From Pogonophryne albipinna (Eukaryota > Chordata > Actinopteri > Perciformes > Artedidraconidae): a DNA stretch of 64,000 bases. Positions within the stretch are counted from its first letter, which is position 1. Each line of letters opens with the position of its first letter. This document shows positions 1 to 11,546 of this stretch, piece after piece. The stretch lies in NCBI GenBank assembly GCA_028583405.1, contig CM053246.1, positions 26,964,557 through 27,028,556 of the forward strand, read 5' to 3'. Both the position numbers and the translations under genes were made by a program. The notes under the pieces were generated by a model that was given only the letters and a program-made list of their open reading frames with translations, did no database searches and was not told where the DNA came from.

Positions 1-1283
1 ACTAATCGTTGTGATTCTTCCATTTCAACCATCAAAACCTGAGTGTAGGTCTTAGATTACAAAACAATAGAAAAAAAAGAAAAAATTAATTAGTGCTCCC
101 TTTATTTTATGGGAAAAATTTAATTCAGTGACTGTGTCTACCATCATGTAAACAAATAAAAGGACCCTTTAAACATTTGCCAACTTCAATATCTTTGATT
201 AAATCGTTCATCAACATCCATCCCTGACTTTTTAGGCCACTGTACATTTAAAATCTTAATTTGTTCTATTCCTGCAATAGAGAAAATGGACATTGAATCG
301 ACACAATGTTATTGTTTTTTTTCTATTGCAGAATGTTTTAATCAAACAATAAAAACTATTTAAAGCGAACTTTTAAATACAATTTCAAAGTGTGGTACAT
401 AGTTGAAACCGGAGCACGGACATTTAAGGACAGCAATAGAAACAGACAACTATAACATTACAAATACAAATTATATAAATGAAAAAATGTTTAAGAAATA
501 AAGTAAATCAAATGAAAAGATCCAATCTTACAAAAGAAAGCTGCTCGTGATCTGTTCCTGTAATGTCACCCACCCCGACAACCATCCTGCTAATGCATGA
601 GCTTTGATTAGTGGGCTTTATCCGCCTTTAAACAATAGGACCTAACAGACTTTCAGTTATGTCAAATTAGTATTTATTTATTATTATACTTATTATAAAA
701 CAGATTTGTTTTGACCAGTCATTGTTAAGAGATTTATCATATAGACACCATGGAGCCACTTCCGACATTCTCCTTTAGGTAGCATTTTAATTGAAGTTGA
801 GGTCAAGATTCACAGTCAATCCCTTCTCCCCATTCTCTACAAATTAGTTCATTTTCTGCCTGAACACTTTATTTGCGAAAGGAGCAGGGACGAGTACAAT
901 TATATTGAGCTATCTCTATTGGATCACTTATTAAAGGTTTGACTCTTTTCAGCTGTGAAGAGAAAGGAAGAATACAAATAATCATAAACCGGCTGTTGTT
1001 ATAAGGCAGTTCAATCATGGCACTTTGAGATCCAATCTGAAACCTGGCAGGTGTGAGGCCAACCACATGCCTGTGACTCAAATGTTAAAGTACAAAGGAA
1101 TCTCACAGTGACTGTAAGGATAAATTAATAATCTAGAGTAGTTAAGGTAAGTGGAAGGCACTTAGTGAAGATGGACAATGTACTGTTATTGACAGTTCAA
1201 ACAATTACTCAGTCGAACAGATGTAGCCCCTTTCAGAGGCAAATTTTACGTTCTTGAAGTTGAAGTCAAACTGCCGTCATAGC
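1..1283. other. AT-rich intergenic DNA, no gene seen
   Basis: Low-complexity AT-rich sequence. The short open frames here have no recognisable domain. It ends at the 8 bp target duplication of the large hAT-type element that follows (GTCATAGC at 1276-1283). Confidence 0.6.
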
Positions 1284-2491
1284 CAGTGGCAGAGCCAGGA
1301 CATTTTCAGTGGGGTGGCCAGGAGGGAACCAGTGATCATTTTGGGGTGGCATTAAAATCACTATTATATGAACATAAAAATACATCTCACTAGAAAACAA
1401 GGGGTTATTTAAGGCACCTACAACACACCTCTTCATTATTTGGGATTAAGCTAGTGGTGGAATAGATCAAATAATATTCAGTATATCTAACTATTTTTTT
1501 CGTATTCCCGCAGGCAAAGTATCAACGAAGCTTACATTATACAAATGTAATGCAATATACAGACTGTTTAGCTTATGATGATCAGCAGCACTATGAGCTC
1601 ATTCTCTCAGTGTATCATCAGGAATACAGAGACACACACAAATCATTTTTGTAAGAGTTTTTAAATTAAATGATTGGTTAAGAATAAACATCTTAAAGTA
1701 AATAACAATAAACAATAGCCTTTAACCCTGTAAGGCCCCCGGTTGTAATTTTACAACATTACTTTAAGCTATCCTAAAAAAGTCAGTAAATGTTTTGGTT
1801 TTTTAAAAGACTACATTTACATAGTCAAAAGGTCCATTTGTTCAGCCTCACAATGCTATTGGGTAGTATGTGTTTATCAGTGACGTGCGGTGACGTTCAT
1901 GGCTGGTGAGGCACTGACTCTTTCAGAGTCAGATTTACAAATATTATATTTTGACCTTAATCGAAATGTTCGGTTATTTTCAAAAGCTTTTTTAGTCTGA
2001 TGCTTCGATTCATTTTAAACAGACTGTTCAACAAAAGGATACCCACAATCTAAATATTGGATTGTTCTTTCTTCGTAAGATCCCATTTTCATTACAATTG
2101 TGGTCTTACCTTGACTTGAAGATGAAGTCCATGCTATCCTTCTGGACAACAATCTCTATTACTTTTTTGTAAAAGTCCTCCTTATCTTCCTCTATTTTCA
2201 AAAGTCTAGTTTGTTGTTTGCGTCTACCGTCTCTGCGTAGAATAACAGTAGCAACAAGAACATGTGGGCTCACTTGCGCCCCCTTCAGTGCGGCAGAGGT
2301 TGTGGCTGCCTCCCCTGGTGCTTTTTTCATTGCCGTTGTATGATGAGACCAGCGAGCTTAAATATCATATATACGTGAAATAAGTTATTTAGAGACTATG
2401 GATGGCGAGGATAAATGTAATAAAGGGATCTACAAACATTACATTGGTAACATACAGTGAGATGGTGCAGGCATGCGCTTAGGGCCCGCTT

Positions 2492-2735
2492 TCCAGACAG
2501 TTTCTGTGGGGTGACGCATTCTGAGGTGAGGCAGAGCTCATCTGTGCCTCACCTCACCCCACAGTAACTGGCTTGAGCGCGCTCACAAAATAAGTGCCCG
2601 CGCTACATTAGTGCCCGCGCCCCAGCCAGTTACTGTGGGGTGACGCATTCTGAGGTGAGGCAGAGCTCATCTGTGCCTCACCTCACAGTAACTGGCTTGA
2701 GCGCGCTCACAAAATAAGTGCCCGCGCCCCAGCCA
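2492..2735. repeat. Tandem repeat, about two units
   Basis: Two units start at 2492 and 2622, and a third partial unit starts near 2729. The units are 130 and 107 bp; the first carries extra sequence around CGCTACATTAGTGCC. Each unit contains a short palindrome around CAGAGCTC flanked by GAGGTGAGG and CCTCACCTC. Confidence 0.7.
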
Positions 2736-2951
2736 GTTACTGTGGGCTTACGAGAGGCAGAGCTCGTCCCTGCCTCACTCCTCTTCGCTCCCATGTAGTT
2801 GTAGCGGAGCTCGGCCAATTTGCTGATTTTGACTATAAAAAGCGATTGGAATCATACAGAAATCACACTTACAACACAGATCAGTGGAGACATTTTATTA
2901 TTATTACTATTTAGTTTTTCTTTAGTTGTTTTTCCGTTACATTGGAGTATG

Positions 2952-3281
2952 ATGGCCCGTCCACACAGCGGCGTGCGTTGAAGCTTCCAACGCTTCTGCC
3001 CATTCACTTTGAATGGGGTGACGTCACTTTTAGCCGAACTGCATTTTGGGAAGCGACGCGGAGCTTTGCTGGCGTTGCTCGCTTCAAAAGTTGAGCAATG
3101 TTCAACTTTTGACGCCTCGGCAGAAGCGTCAGCCAATCGAATCATATGCCAGTACAAGCTCAAGCCAATCAACCCGCTGCTTGTGTGTCAGGGGCGGGAG
3201 ATTCATGTGATTGGTTGTTGGTCGAGTGTCAGACACGCCCGCCGGCAAGCGTCAACGCACGCCGCTGTGTGGACGGGCCGT
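2952..3281. mobile_element. MITE with GGCCCGTCCACACAGCG ends, copy 1
   Basis: The left end reads ATGGCCCGTCCACACAGCGG, and the right end is its inverse (CCGCTGTGTGGACGGGCCGT), giving about 28 bp of inverted repeat that continues into CGTGCGTTGA. No coding capacity. A second copy in the opposite orientation lies at 5668-6624 and shares internal sequence, for example the CCAATCACATGAATCTCCCG segment and the stretch around CATTCACTTTGAATGGG. Confidence 0.72.
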
Positions 3282-3371
3282 AACAGGTGAGGCTCTGCCT
3301 CCCCTGCCTCCCCTGACTGCACGTCGCTGGTGTTTATAGGTCCTGACCTCTGGCCATACACGCCAGGGATT

Positions 3372-3843
3372 CATACTTGCCAACCCTCCCGATTTTCGCG
3401 GGAGACTCCCGATTTCATTGCCCTCTCCCGGTTTCCTCCCGGGGTCATATTTCTCCCGGATTTCTCCCGATTTCTGACAAAATCAGATTTACTCAGGACT
3501 GTTTCCACTCGGACTTTAATACAGCTACACCATTGTTTGGTTTCCATGGTAGCACGTCTCATTAGTAGCGCGCGCAACTGAAAGTCTGAGAGAGTGAGGA
3601 AGATAGTCACAGAAAACAGAACAAGAATCGACAACTCTCCTCTGCTCACTCCTTTCCTGCCCACACATATGCTCCATCAAGGATGGTGCTACAAGCCGCA
3701 AGACAGTGCACTTACAACTACAATAAGCATGTTAATGTTAATCTAATACAGCTCCGGCGAACCCTGCTCCGGCGATCCCCCCCCCCCCCACGGTGGTTTT
3801 GGAAATGCTCCCGATTTCTGCGGTCTCAAGGTTGGCAAGTATG
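3372..3843. mobile_element. Short hAT-type element
   Basis: It begins CATACTTGCCAACCCTCCCG and ends CTCAAGGTTGGCAAGTATG, an inverted repeat. It is flanked by the 8 bp duplication CAGGGATT (3364-3371 and 3844-3851). The interior is rich in repeated CTCCCGATTT motifs and has no transposase. It sits inside the 5.6 kb hAT-type element. Confidence 0.82.
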
Positions 3844-4014
3844 CAGGGATTTGGGCCCCATGGAAATATATCACATTGGGCCCCACCACCAGGCTCAGGC
3901 CACGCCAACCAAGCACAATTGCTGTAACCACACCTCCAGAACCCAACCCACTCATTTATGCTTTAAATAACTCTACCTGTACAAGCTTGCATCTATCTTG
4001 TAGTCCAATACTAA

Positions 4015-5006
4015 CCGCACAATAACCACTTTATTTATATAGCACAGTTTAAAAACAGAGGGTTTGCCAAAGTGCTTCACAATGAACATAACATTATAAT
4101 AAAATATTACACGAATAGATAAAAAATATTATATATAATAACAGAATAATATATATATTATTGTATTATAATTATTGATGTGCTCATCACCTTAATGTTG
4201 CAGCTGGTAAAGGAGGAGCTAATTGAAATTACATGATATACTGCTGGGTAGCTTATGAAATTCACCATGGGATCAATAACGCTTTCATCTTAACCTATAA
4301 TAATACATGATAAAATATGTCTTATATTTTGTAGTGTTCTGAATCTTCTAGAAGTATGTCTTTAGCATCTGAATAGAGCATCACAATGTGTCTACAATGT
4401 GCCTCTCACACTCGACCACACCACAAACTAATGGCACACACATTTCAGGGTATTGTTTTGTTATGAATGCTTAGTAAACAGTTTTAAGAAGCCATGGTAT
4501 TAAATCCAACTAACTGTGAATTTATTTAAAAAAATGTAAGGAACGTCCGGTGGCTGCAGAATCAAGCAGTGAAACCTCGACCAGCACCACAGAGGAGTCC
4601 TTCCACTTTGATGCTGAGCCCTGCACTCCCCTGGCAGAATCCACCATCTGCACCACACCGGCACCGCTCGGAGAGAGGCCAAGCACACTCAGCACTCGAA
4701 GGCCTCCGGCGAAGCGCAGGATGATGATCCTAAATGAGATACTGTCTACCGCTGTTCATTGTTCAAGATTGAAATGTAAATGTGCAAGCCGGGTTTCTGC
4801 CCCTCTATTCACATGTAGCCTTTCATACGTGATGGTTTCTTCATTCTCAAACTGTTGTGGAGCAGAGCTATACAGTTGCAGGATTAGTCTCAAGTACCTC
4901 AATATAATTATAGTATGTCTGCACTTTGTGCTCATTTCATCATTCATTCATGTATTTTATATTCTACTAAAACTGAATCAAACCATAAACAAGGTGGCCT
5001 GTTGGG

Positions 5007-5038
<32 letters not shown>

Positions 5039-5250
5039 TCTGCATTATTTGATCCCACTTTATGCTTTGCTCTTGCTGCTTGTTTTACACTGATTGTATA
5101 TCTTATTTCTTACTGATGTAAAGCACTTTGAACTGCAATCCCCTGTATGAAAGGTGCGATACAAATGTAGGCACATTGTTATTGTTTCTTATCGCTGTGT
5201 GATTAAAAGAACACAAATAGCAGGATAGGCAATGCAAAACTTTATTTCGC
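4015..5250. repeat. Decayed non-LTR fragments and an unassigned coding-like piece
   Basis: Around 4025-4085, the segment with CTTTATTTATATAGCAC and AAGTGCTTCACA resembles, on the minus strand, the 3' end of fish L2-like LINEs. Around 5100-5170, TGTAAAGCACTTTGAACTGC followed by GTGCGATACAAATG resembles the same type of tail on the plus strand. Between them, about 4550-4745 in the plus frame, is a Ser/Thr-rich coding-looking stretch (SSSETSTSTTEES, then PPAKRR). It has codon-like texture but no domain I recognise, and could be a transposon gene remnant. An (AT)n tract lies at about 5009-5031. Confidence 0.45.
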
Positions 5251-5667
5251 ACCTTCATACACACATAACACAACATTAGAATGAGCTTTTATCAACGCCT
5301 ACATGATGATAACCTGTCAACATGACATTAATACAGAGCGGGCAGAACCCAAATCTAGCTCCAGTGCCGCACGAAACATGTTTTCGATGGACGAGAGTGA
5401 AAATGGAACGCACATGCTATTTGTTGTTTGTTTATATCACGGTCTGTTCTTCTTCTCTGTCTTCCGGTTGTTGCCTCTTTTGAATGACGAATACACACTA
5501 CCGCCGCCTGCTGGTAAGGAGAGTTATTGCCACTCACGCACTGAAGTCTTTGCGGTGTGTTCCCGTGCGACACATGGCCAAGACGCAGGAGAACACGGCG
5601 ACGCAACAACCGGCGTCGGCGAGTCCTCCGGTGACTGCTTGGTGTGTCAGGGCCTTAACATGCTCTT

Positions 5668-6624
5668 ACGGAGCGTCCACACAGCAGCGTGCGTTGACGC
5701 TTGGCGGTGGGCGTGTCTGAAGGTTGGGGATTTTTTGCGAGCAACGCCACCAACAACCAATCACATGAATCTCCCGCCCCCGACATACAAAGCAATAGCA
5801 ATGTTAAAACGAAGTAAACTGGATATAAAATCCCCAAACAGGCGAAAACCTACCAGTTTCACCCACTGTCTCTGCCTCCTCCCTCCAAGCCTCGCTCCTC
5901 CGGTTTGTATCCCGGTAGATCAGTGTTTCTCAAACTTTTTCATACCAAGGACCACTTAACCAATAAAAAAACACTCGAGGACCACCTAACTCCACAAATA
6001 TCCAAAAACACATCGTTTTTTACAAATCGCCTGAAAATGGTACCAACAAGTGGCAACATGTGTGATGAAGGTGTTTATCTGGGCTATATCATGCAATCGA
6101 AAGTGAAACTTAAGCTCCCTCCATTGCGGAGATATTCCCGCGAGAGTGCGAAAAACTTTAATTAATTAATTAATTTCAAATGTGAAATGTTACCAATATA
6201 CTCACGGACCACTAGGGGGCGCTCACGGACCACCAGTGGTCCGCGGACCACACTTTGAGAAGCACTGCGGTCGATGAACAGAGACTGATCATACAGCACC
6301 GGGTGATTCACTACCGCTATAATGAATTTTCCCTCCATTTTTTTGAATATGAGGAAATGACCTGCGTAGTCTCTCCCAGCATACACGCGGTTTGATTGGC
6401 TAGCGCTTGTACTGGCAGATTTGCATAAACGGGATTTCATTGGCTGACGCCTCCGTCGAGGCGTCAATAGTTGAACATTGCTCAACTTTTGACGCCAGCA
6501 ACGCCAGCAACGCTCCACGTCGCTTCCCAAAATGCAGTTCGGCTAAAAGTGACGTCACCCCATTCAAAGTGAATGGGCAGAAGCGTTGGAAGCTTCAACG
6601 CACGCCGCTGTGTGGACGGGCCGT
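5668..6624. mobile_element. MITE with GGCCCGTCCACACAGCG ends, copy 2, interrupted
   Basis: The left end reads ACGGAGCGTCCACACAGCAG and the right end CCGCTGTGTGGACGGGCCGT. The order of internal blocks is the reverse of copy 1 at 2952-3281, so the copy is in the opposite orientation. It is lengthened by an insertion at 5921-6267. The piece to the left of that insertion carries the CCAATCACATGAATCTCCCG segment shared with copy 1. The piece to the right carries the GACGTCACCCCATTCAAAGTG block that copy 1 also has. Confidence 0.7.
5921..6267. mobile_element. hAT-type MITE within a MITE
   Basis: It begins CAGTGTTTCTCAAAC and ends TTTGAGAAGCACTG, an imperfect inverted repeat. It is flanked by CGGTAGAT (5913-5920) and CGGTCGAT (6268-6275), an 8 bp duplication with one mismatch. 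A palindrome around GGACCACCAGTGGTCC lies near its right end. No coding capacity. Confidence 0.78.
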
Positions 6625-6938
6625 CACTCTCTGCTAGAAAGTGCCGGCGGTGCTGCACCGCGTTTGGAGGCAGGACCAAACCATTACATGTAAATATAAG
6701 GGGGTGTACAGAGGCTTTGGATAATTAACTTTTGGAAGAAAAGAAGTTAAATGAATTGTAAGTTTAGTGAGTACATTATCGATATAACGTCCTATTAATG
6801 TTAATTCTTGATGAATGATGAAAGGTTACTTAAACATTTTGTTCTTAATGTTCTAAAATAGTTTGGGCCCCCGTGGTGAGGGTGGCCAATAGGGTGGCCA
6901 GGATTCAGCCACCCCCCAGCTCCGCCACTGGTCATAGC

Positions 6939-8931
6939 CAGGCAGTAAGAAATGCTATTTTCAGTCTTGCAATCCTCCTAGATATACACATTTCACATGA
7001 ATTAAACTCATCGCACGTTCAAAAGCACAACTTTCAACAACATCAGAAACATGTATGTAGCAAGATTATTTGTATTTGTTAAATTATGTGTATTATCGTG
7101 TGGTGGTTTTGGCCACAGCCACAAACTTGAAGGTTTCAGGGTTTCACACACACCCCAAAATCATTATCACACAAGGTTTGAAAAATGAAATGAAACATGA
7201 ACTGTTACTTTGCAATCACAATGAGGTTGTGTTGTTTAGAATTCAGTCTCATTTATTCGAGCCAGAGGATATGCCAGAAAATCATGACCTGCAATTCACC
7301 TTCCTTGTGCACAACACAATCTCACAGTGGAAACGAGGGAACCATTAAAATGCATTGGGTTTGTAGCCTCCGTCTGCCATCCTCCTCATATTTATGATAT
7401 GGCCTTTTGCTTGTTCAGTCATCACACAATCTGCTTTTTTTATTACATGAAAAAATGTCCAACGAGCAACACGTGTCTGACATGGAAAACGTGAAACCGA
7501 CACTGTTGACAGACAGCATTAGTAGATGCATATTAATACTGCCAGTAATCAAGGTTTGCTACCAAATTGATCATGTTACATAACTGCCTGTATAAAGGTT
7601 GAATATACCTTGCTTTAAATATCAGCTAACTTTTCATTTAAAAAAAAGAAGTTAATTTCTCTTTTCACTTGCATTTTTGTTGGAGGTTTGGCAAAAAAAA
7701 CTGAGAGACTCTTGGGGTAATATTAAAGTGTGTGTTTTTCTAGCATATGCAGAAGAATGGAGTTTAAGATGGGTGCATTTTTCTATGAGGGATTCATTTG
7801 TTTAGCTTTTACATGCAGGTGGGGCAATACGTCTATGGGCAATACCCAGTCCTGTGAATGGTCACATACTATTCCACTGATCAACAGATGGCTGTGACAT
7901 GCCAAGATATAAAGCAATGAACCAATAAATACAGCCAAAAAGTGGACTGCACACTAATAAATGTGAATGTAAACAAAAACAAAAAAATCAGTTTTGCAAA
8001 TGTTTTATAAGTAGCATTCAAAATTATCGTTAGTCCTTAGAGATACATCTTCAAGATCCTTGGAGAGTCATGATCCCAATCACTTGTATTGTTTGACTGT
8101 ATGGTTGTATTTAGTTTTGTGTTTATTCTTGGATCACCTGAATGGATATGATTCATTTTTGCTTTAGGTGTGAAAGGTGGCAGCATATGCATATGATACT
8201 AATCAGGCCTGTCTGAAAGAGGTAGCGATTGATCCTGTGGCTCGAGGCATTTGCAGGCAATTGGCCCAGTCTTAGTGGTATCAGCCTGTCCACGCAAACT
8301 GAATTGAGTGGCTGATCCTGCAGGGCGAAACTCATCTAATTTCCTCTCAACTGAGCTTTCTTTTAATAGCCTATACTGTGAAAAGAACATGCTAATTACA
8401 TTCCTTGTTGAGGGTGTAGAGTAGCGCTGCTTGTCAATGTTTTCCCTGTTTATCTGAGGCCACGGCGTGCAAGGGCCTAGGGGTAGCAACTGTTGATGAT
8501 GCAATGATCTTAGGGCAGGAATACCGTGAACATAGTTTAACGTGACAGAGGAATAAATACACACATACACCGTCGGCTTTGGTTCAACCGGAAGTGACAC
8601 TTTTTACTCTAGTCCAGATGCAAATGAGGATCTTCAACAAGATTTCCATCTGTATAATTTTTCTGTTTTGCGTAAATTGGTGCAGCCTCTCAAAAACACT
8701 ATGCACTTTAGATGTTAAGTCTTGTCAGTTAAGGAGATTTCTGTTAGAGGTCATTTTTGTTACACCACTAGCTGTGTGTGTGTCCAACCCTGGTGTCAAT
8801 CCTATTGTTTTATTACTTTGAGTAATGCAACAACAGTGTTCTCTGTGGCTTTAAATTGAGATTTAGGAATGATTCATCCTAAAAATCCATAGAGAGAGTA
8901 TTTAGGTGGATGACGCTGACATTTTCTATCA
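6939..8931. other. Intergenic, no gene recognised
   Basis: AT-rich sequence between two large transposon nests. Open frames here are short and lack any family motif. I see no splice-framed conserved exon. Confidence 0.6.
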
Positions 8932-8939
8932 TTCTATTC

Positions 8940-9480
8940 CAACCTGGTCTCACCAGAGTGCGTGACTCCAGTCACGCACACTGCTACATTTACGTGTCGG
9001 CACCACGCAAAAAAACCCAATCTAAAGTGAATGAGGCTCCTTTGTCGTGGTGCACACACGCATTTCTACAACGTCCCGCAGTGAGCTTTTATTCTATAAA
9101 ACGTTTTTAAAATCTACTTTATAGCTTATAGTAACTCACGGGAGGCTTCTTTTATTTTATTTGTATTCATAATAATTTTTATTTTTCGTCAAAATGTAAA
9201 AATTACATTAGTTACGAATTTTTGTTCTCAAAAAACAGTGCATTGTGTGTAATACAACTGTGATTTTTATTAAATTAGTTAGTAAGGAAGGCCAGAGCTT
9301 CAGCTGTGTCAAATAGATGGTTCCCTTTAGTTAACGTTATTTAAAAGATAATTATATTCCTATTGATCATTTCCCCTTTATTGTATTACGGACGACGCAA
9401 AGAGCAATGTGAGCGTCCATTCCCATTGGATAACGGAGGCTTTTACACCCGGAAGTAAGTATTCTCCTTACTGTCGATTG
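8940..9480 (+). repeat. Left long inverted arm
   Basis: Inverse counterpart of 17928-18489. Shared landmarks include CATTCACTTT(A), CACGGGAGGCTTC, TTAACGTTATTTAAAAGATA and CCCATTGGATAACGGAGGC. The small differences between arms suggest an old insertion. Confidence 0.8.
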
Positions 9481-10250
9481 ATTTTACAGTGATATCTGCA
9501 CTACTCATCGACTCAAAAACACCAGATTATCCTTGTTAATTACACAACATTGATTGGTTTAAATTGTGTACGATGCTTTTGTAATTTTCCCCTTCGATTC
9601 GGAGAAACAAATATTTGTTCAGACTTTAGGATGGCCGAAGACACTACACTACCCAGAATCCTCAGCTATCATTTGGGACTACACCATGTGCTTTGCTTGA
9701 CAAACCCCATGATTTGTCCTCAAGCTCTGTGATTGGATGTTGGAGTGGCAGTGCGCGAAGTTTACACCAAGCGTCAAACAGCATTTTGAAATGGAATGAA
9801 ACCCATGGACGGCACACTATTCAAAACAGGAATCGAACGTGTCCTAACTGGTGGTTTTAGTCCGGATGCTGCGGTAAGATAAGATAAGATAAGATGGTAC
9901 TTTATTGATCCCAATTTGGGAAATTGTTTTTGTTGCAGCAGCATAAAAGACAAGGCATTTTACAATCAAACAAAACTACAAATAAACAAGAATAGAAAGA
10001 AAAGAAAATAGAAAATATACAGTGGGGCAAAAAAGTATTTAGTCAGCCACCAATTGTGCAAGTTCTCCCACTTAAAAAGATGAGAGAGGCCTGTAATTTT
10101 CATCCTAGGTATACCTCAACTATGAGAGACAGAATGAGAAAAAAAAATCAAAAAAATCACATTGTCTGATTTTTAAAGAATTTATTTGCACATTATGGTG
10201 GAAAATAAGTATTTGGTCAATAACAAAAGTTCATCTCAATACTTTGTTAT

Positions 10251-11546
10251 CTACCCTTTGTTGGCAATGACAGAGGTCAAACGTTTTCTGTAAGTCTTCA
10301 CAAGGTTTTCACACACTGTTGCTGGTATTTTGGCCCATTCCTCCATGCAGATCTCCTCTAGAGCAGTGATGTTTTGGGGCTGTCGCTGGGCAACACGGAC
10401 TTTCAACTCCCTCCAAAGATTTTCTATGGGGTTGAGATCTGGAGACTGGCTAGGCCACTCCAGGACCTTGAAATGCTTCTTACGAAGCCACTCCTTCATT
10501 GCCCGGGCGGTGTGTTTGGGATCATTGTCATGCTGAAAGACCCAGCCACGTTTCATCTTCAATGCCCTTGCTGATGGGAGGTTGTCACTCAAAATCTCAC
10601 GATACATGGCCCCATTCATTCTTTCCTTTACACGGATCAGTCGTCCTGGTCCCTTTGCAGAAAAACAGCCCCAAAGCATGATGTTTCCACCCCCATGTTT
10701 CACAGTAGGTATGGTGTTCTTTGGATGCAACTCAGCATTCTTTCTCCTCCAAACACGTCTTTTTTTAATTTTAATTTTAATTTATTTTTAATATTTTTTT
10801 TATTGAGTCAGGCACAATGAGTTTACATTTATACAGTCAATATTTTTTATTTATTTTTCCCCTTTCCCCCCCTCCCGGTCCTAGCTAGTAAATTAAATAA
10901 CTAACTAAATAAAATAGATACCTATATAGGTCAAAGTAAAGTAATATAGAAGATAATATTAAAAGAAAATGTATAGATAAGGGAATAAAGAATAGCAACA
11001 GTAATACTTGTACCCATATACTCATATGTATACCCACCTCCAAACACGTCTAGTTGAGTTTTTACCAAAAAGTTCTATTTTGGTTTCATCTGACCATATG
11101 ACATTCTCCCAATCCTCTTCTGGATCATCTAAATGCTCTCTAGCAAACTTCAGACGGGCCTGGACATGTACTGGCTTAAGCAGGGGGACACGTCTGGCAC
11201 TGCAGGATTTGAGTCCCTGGCGGCGTAGTGTGTTACTGATGGTAGCCTTTGTTACTTTGGTCCCAGCTCTCTGCAGGTCATTGACTAGGTCCCCCCGTGT
11301 GGTTCTGGGATTTTTGCTCACCGTTCTTGTGATCATTTTGACCCCACGGAGTGAGATCTTGCGTGGAGCCCCAGATCGAGGGAGATTATCAGTGGTCTTG
11401 TATGTCTTCCATTTTCTAATAATTGCTCCCACAGTTGATTTCTTCACACCGAGCTGCTTACCTATTGCAGATTCAGTCTTCCCAGCCTGGTGCAGGTCTA
11501 CAATTTTGTTTCTGGTGTCCTTTGACAGCTCTTTGGTCTTGGCCAT
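10251..11546 (-). pseudogene. Tc1 transposase, split by an insertion
   Basis: Starts at 11546 with [16 protein letters not shown], the N-terminal paired-like helix-turn-helix region. A GRPR-like linker and second HTH follow, then the first catalytic Asp in WSDETK. The frame is interrupted near 11036 just after RRVWR. It resumes at about 10760 and continues with HGGG, the second catalytic Asp in [10 protein letters not shown], and the glutamate in [10 protein letters not shown], i.e. a DD34E-type Tc1 triad. The stop is at about 10251. Apart from the insertion I saw no stop or frameshift in the coding part. The enzyme would cut and paste the element in the nucleus, but this copy cannot produce it intact. 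Confidence 0.88.
10761..11035 (-). mobile_element. Retroposon insertion inside the Tc1 gene
   Basis: A 275 bp AT-rich block sits between two copies of the 15 bp sequence CCTCCAAACACGTCT (10746-10760 and 11036-11050). The plus-strand left edge is T-rich (TTTTTTAATTTTAATTTT), i.e. an A-rich tail on the minus strand. A 15 bp target duplication plus A-rich tail indicates target-primed reverse transcription of a short or 5'-truncated LINE/SINE. The family was not identified. Confidence 0.82.

Larger units (their letters stand above)
1878..3329. mobile_element. hAT-type element inserted in the larger hAT
   Basis: It begins CAGTGACGTGCGGTG and ends CTGCACGTCGCTG, an imperfect inverted repeat. It is flanked by the 8 bp duplication GTGTTTAT (1870-1877 and 3330-3337), as expected for hAT insertion. 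It contains a tandem repeat at 2492-2735 and a further short inverted-repeat element at 2952-3281. A 74-codon open frame on the minus strand (2106-2330) is Lys/Glu-rich at its C-terminal half. I do not recognise it, and it may be a decayed or captured exon. Confidence 0.75.
1284..6930. mobile_element. 5.6 kb hAT-type element, heavily nested
   Basis: The ends form an imperfect terminal inverted repeat: CAGTGGCAGAGCCAGG at the left, and the right end reads CAGTGGCGGAGCTGGG on the other strand. An 8 bp direct repeat, GTCATAGC, flanks it exactly (1276-1283 and 6931-6938). CAGTGGC-type ends with an 8 bp target duplication are hallmarks of hAT transposons. A GGGGTGGCC-like stretch follows each end. 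No hAT transposase domain could be read, so this is a non-autonomous or decayed copy. It has been the landing site of at least four later insertions, which make up much of its length. The boundaries are well supported by the duplication. Confidence 0.78.

Noticed and set aside
5303..5959. 218-codon plus-strand frame
   Set aside because: Runs across a MITE end and a nested hAT-type insertion. No domain or splice-framed homology; likely chance.
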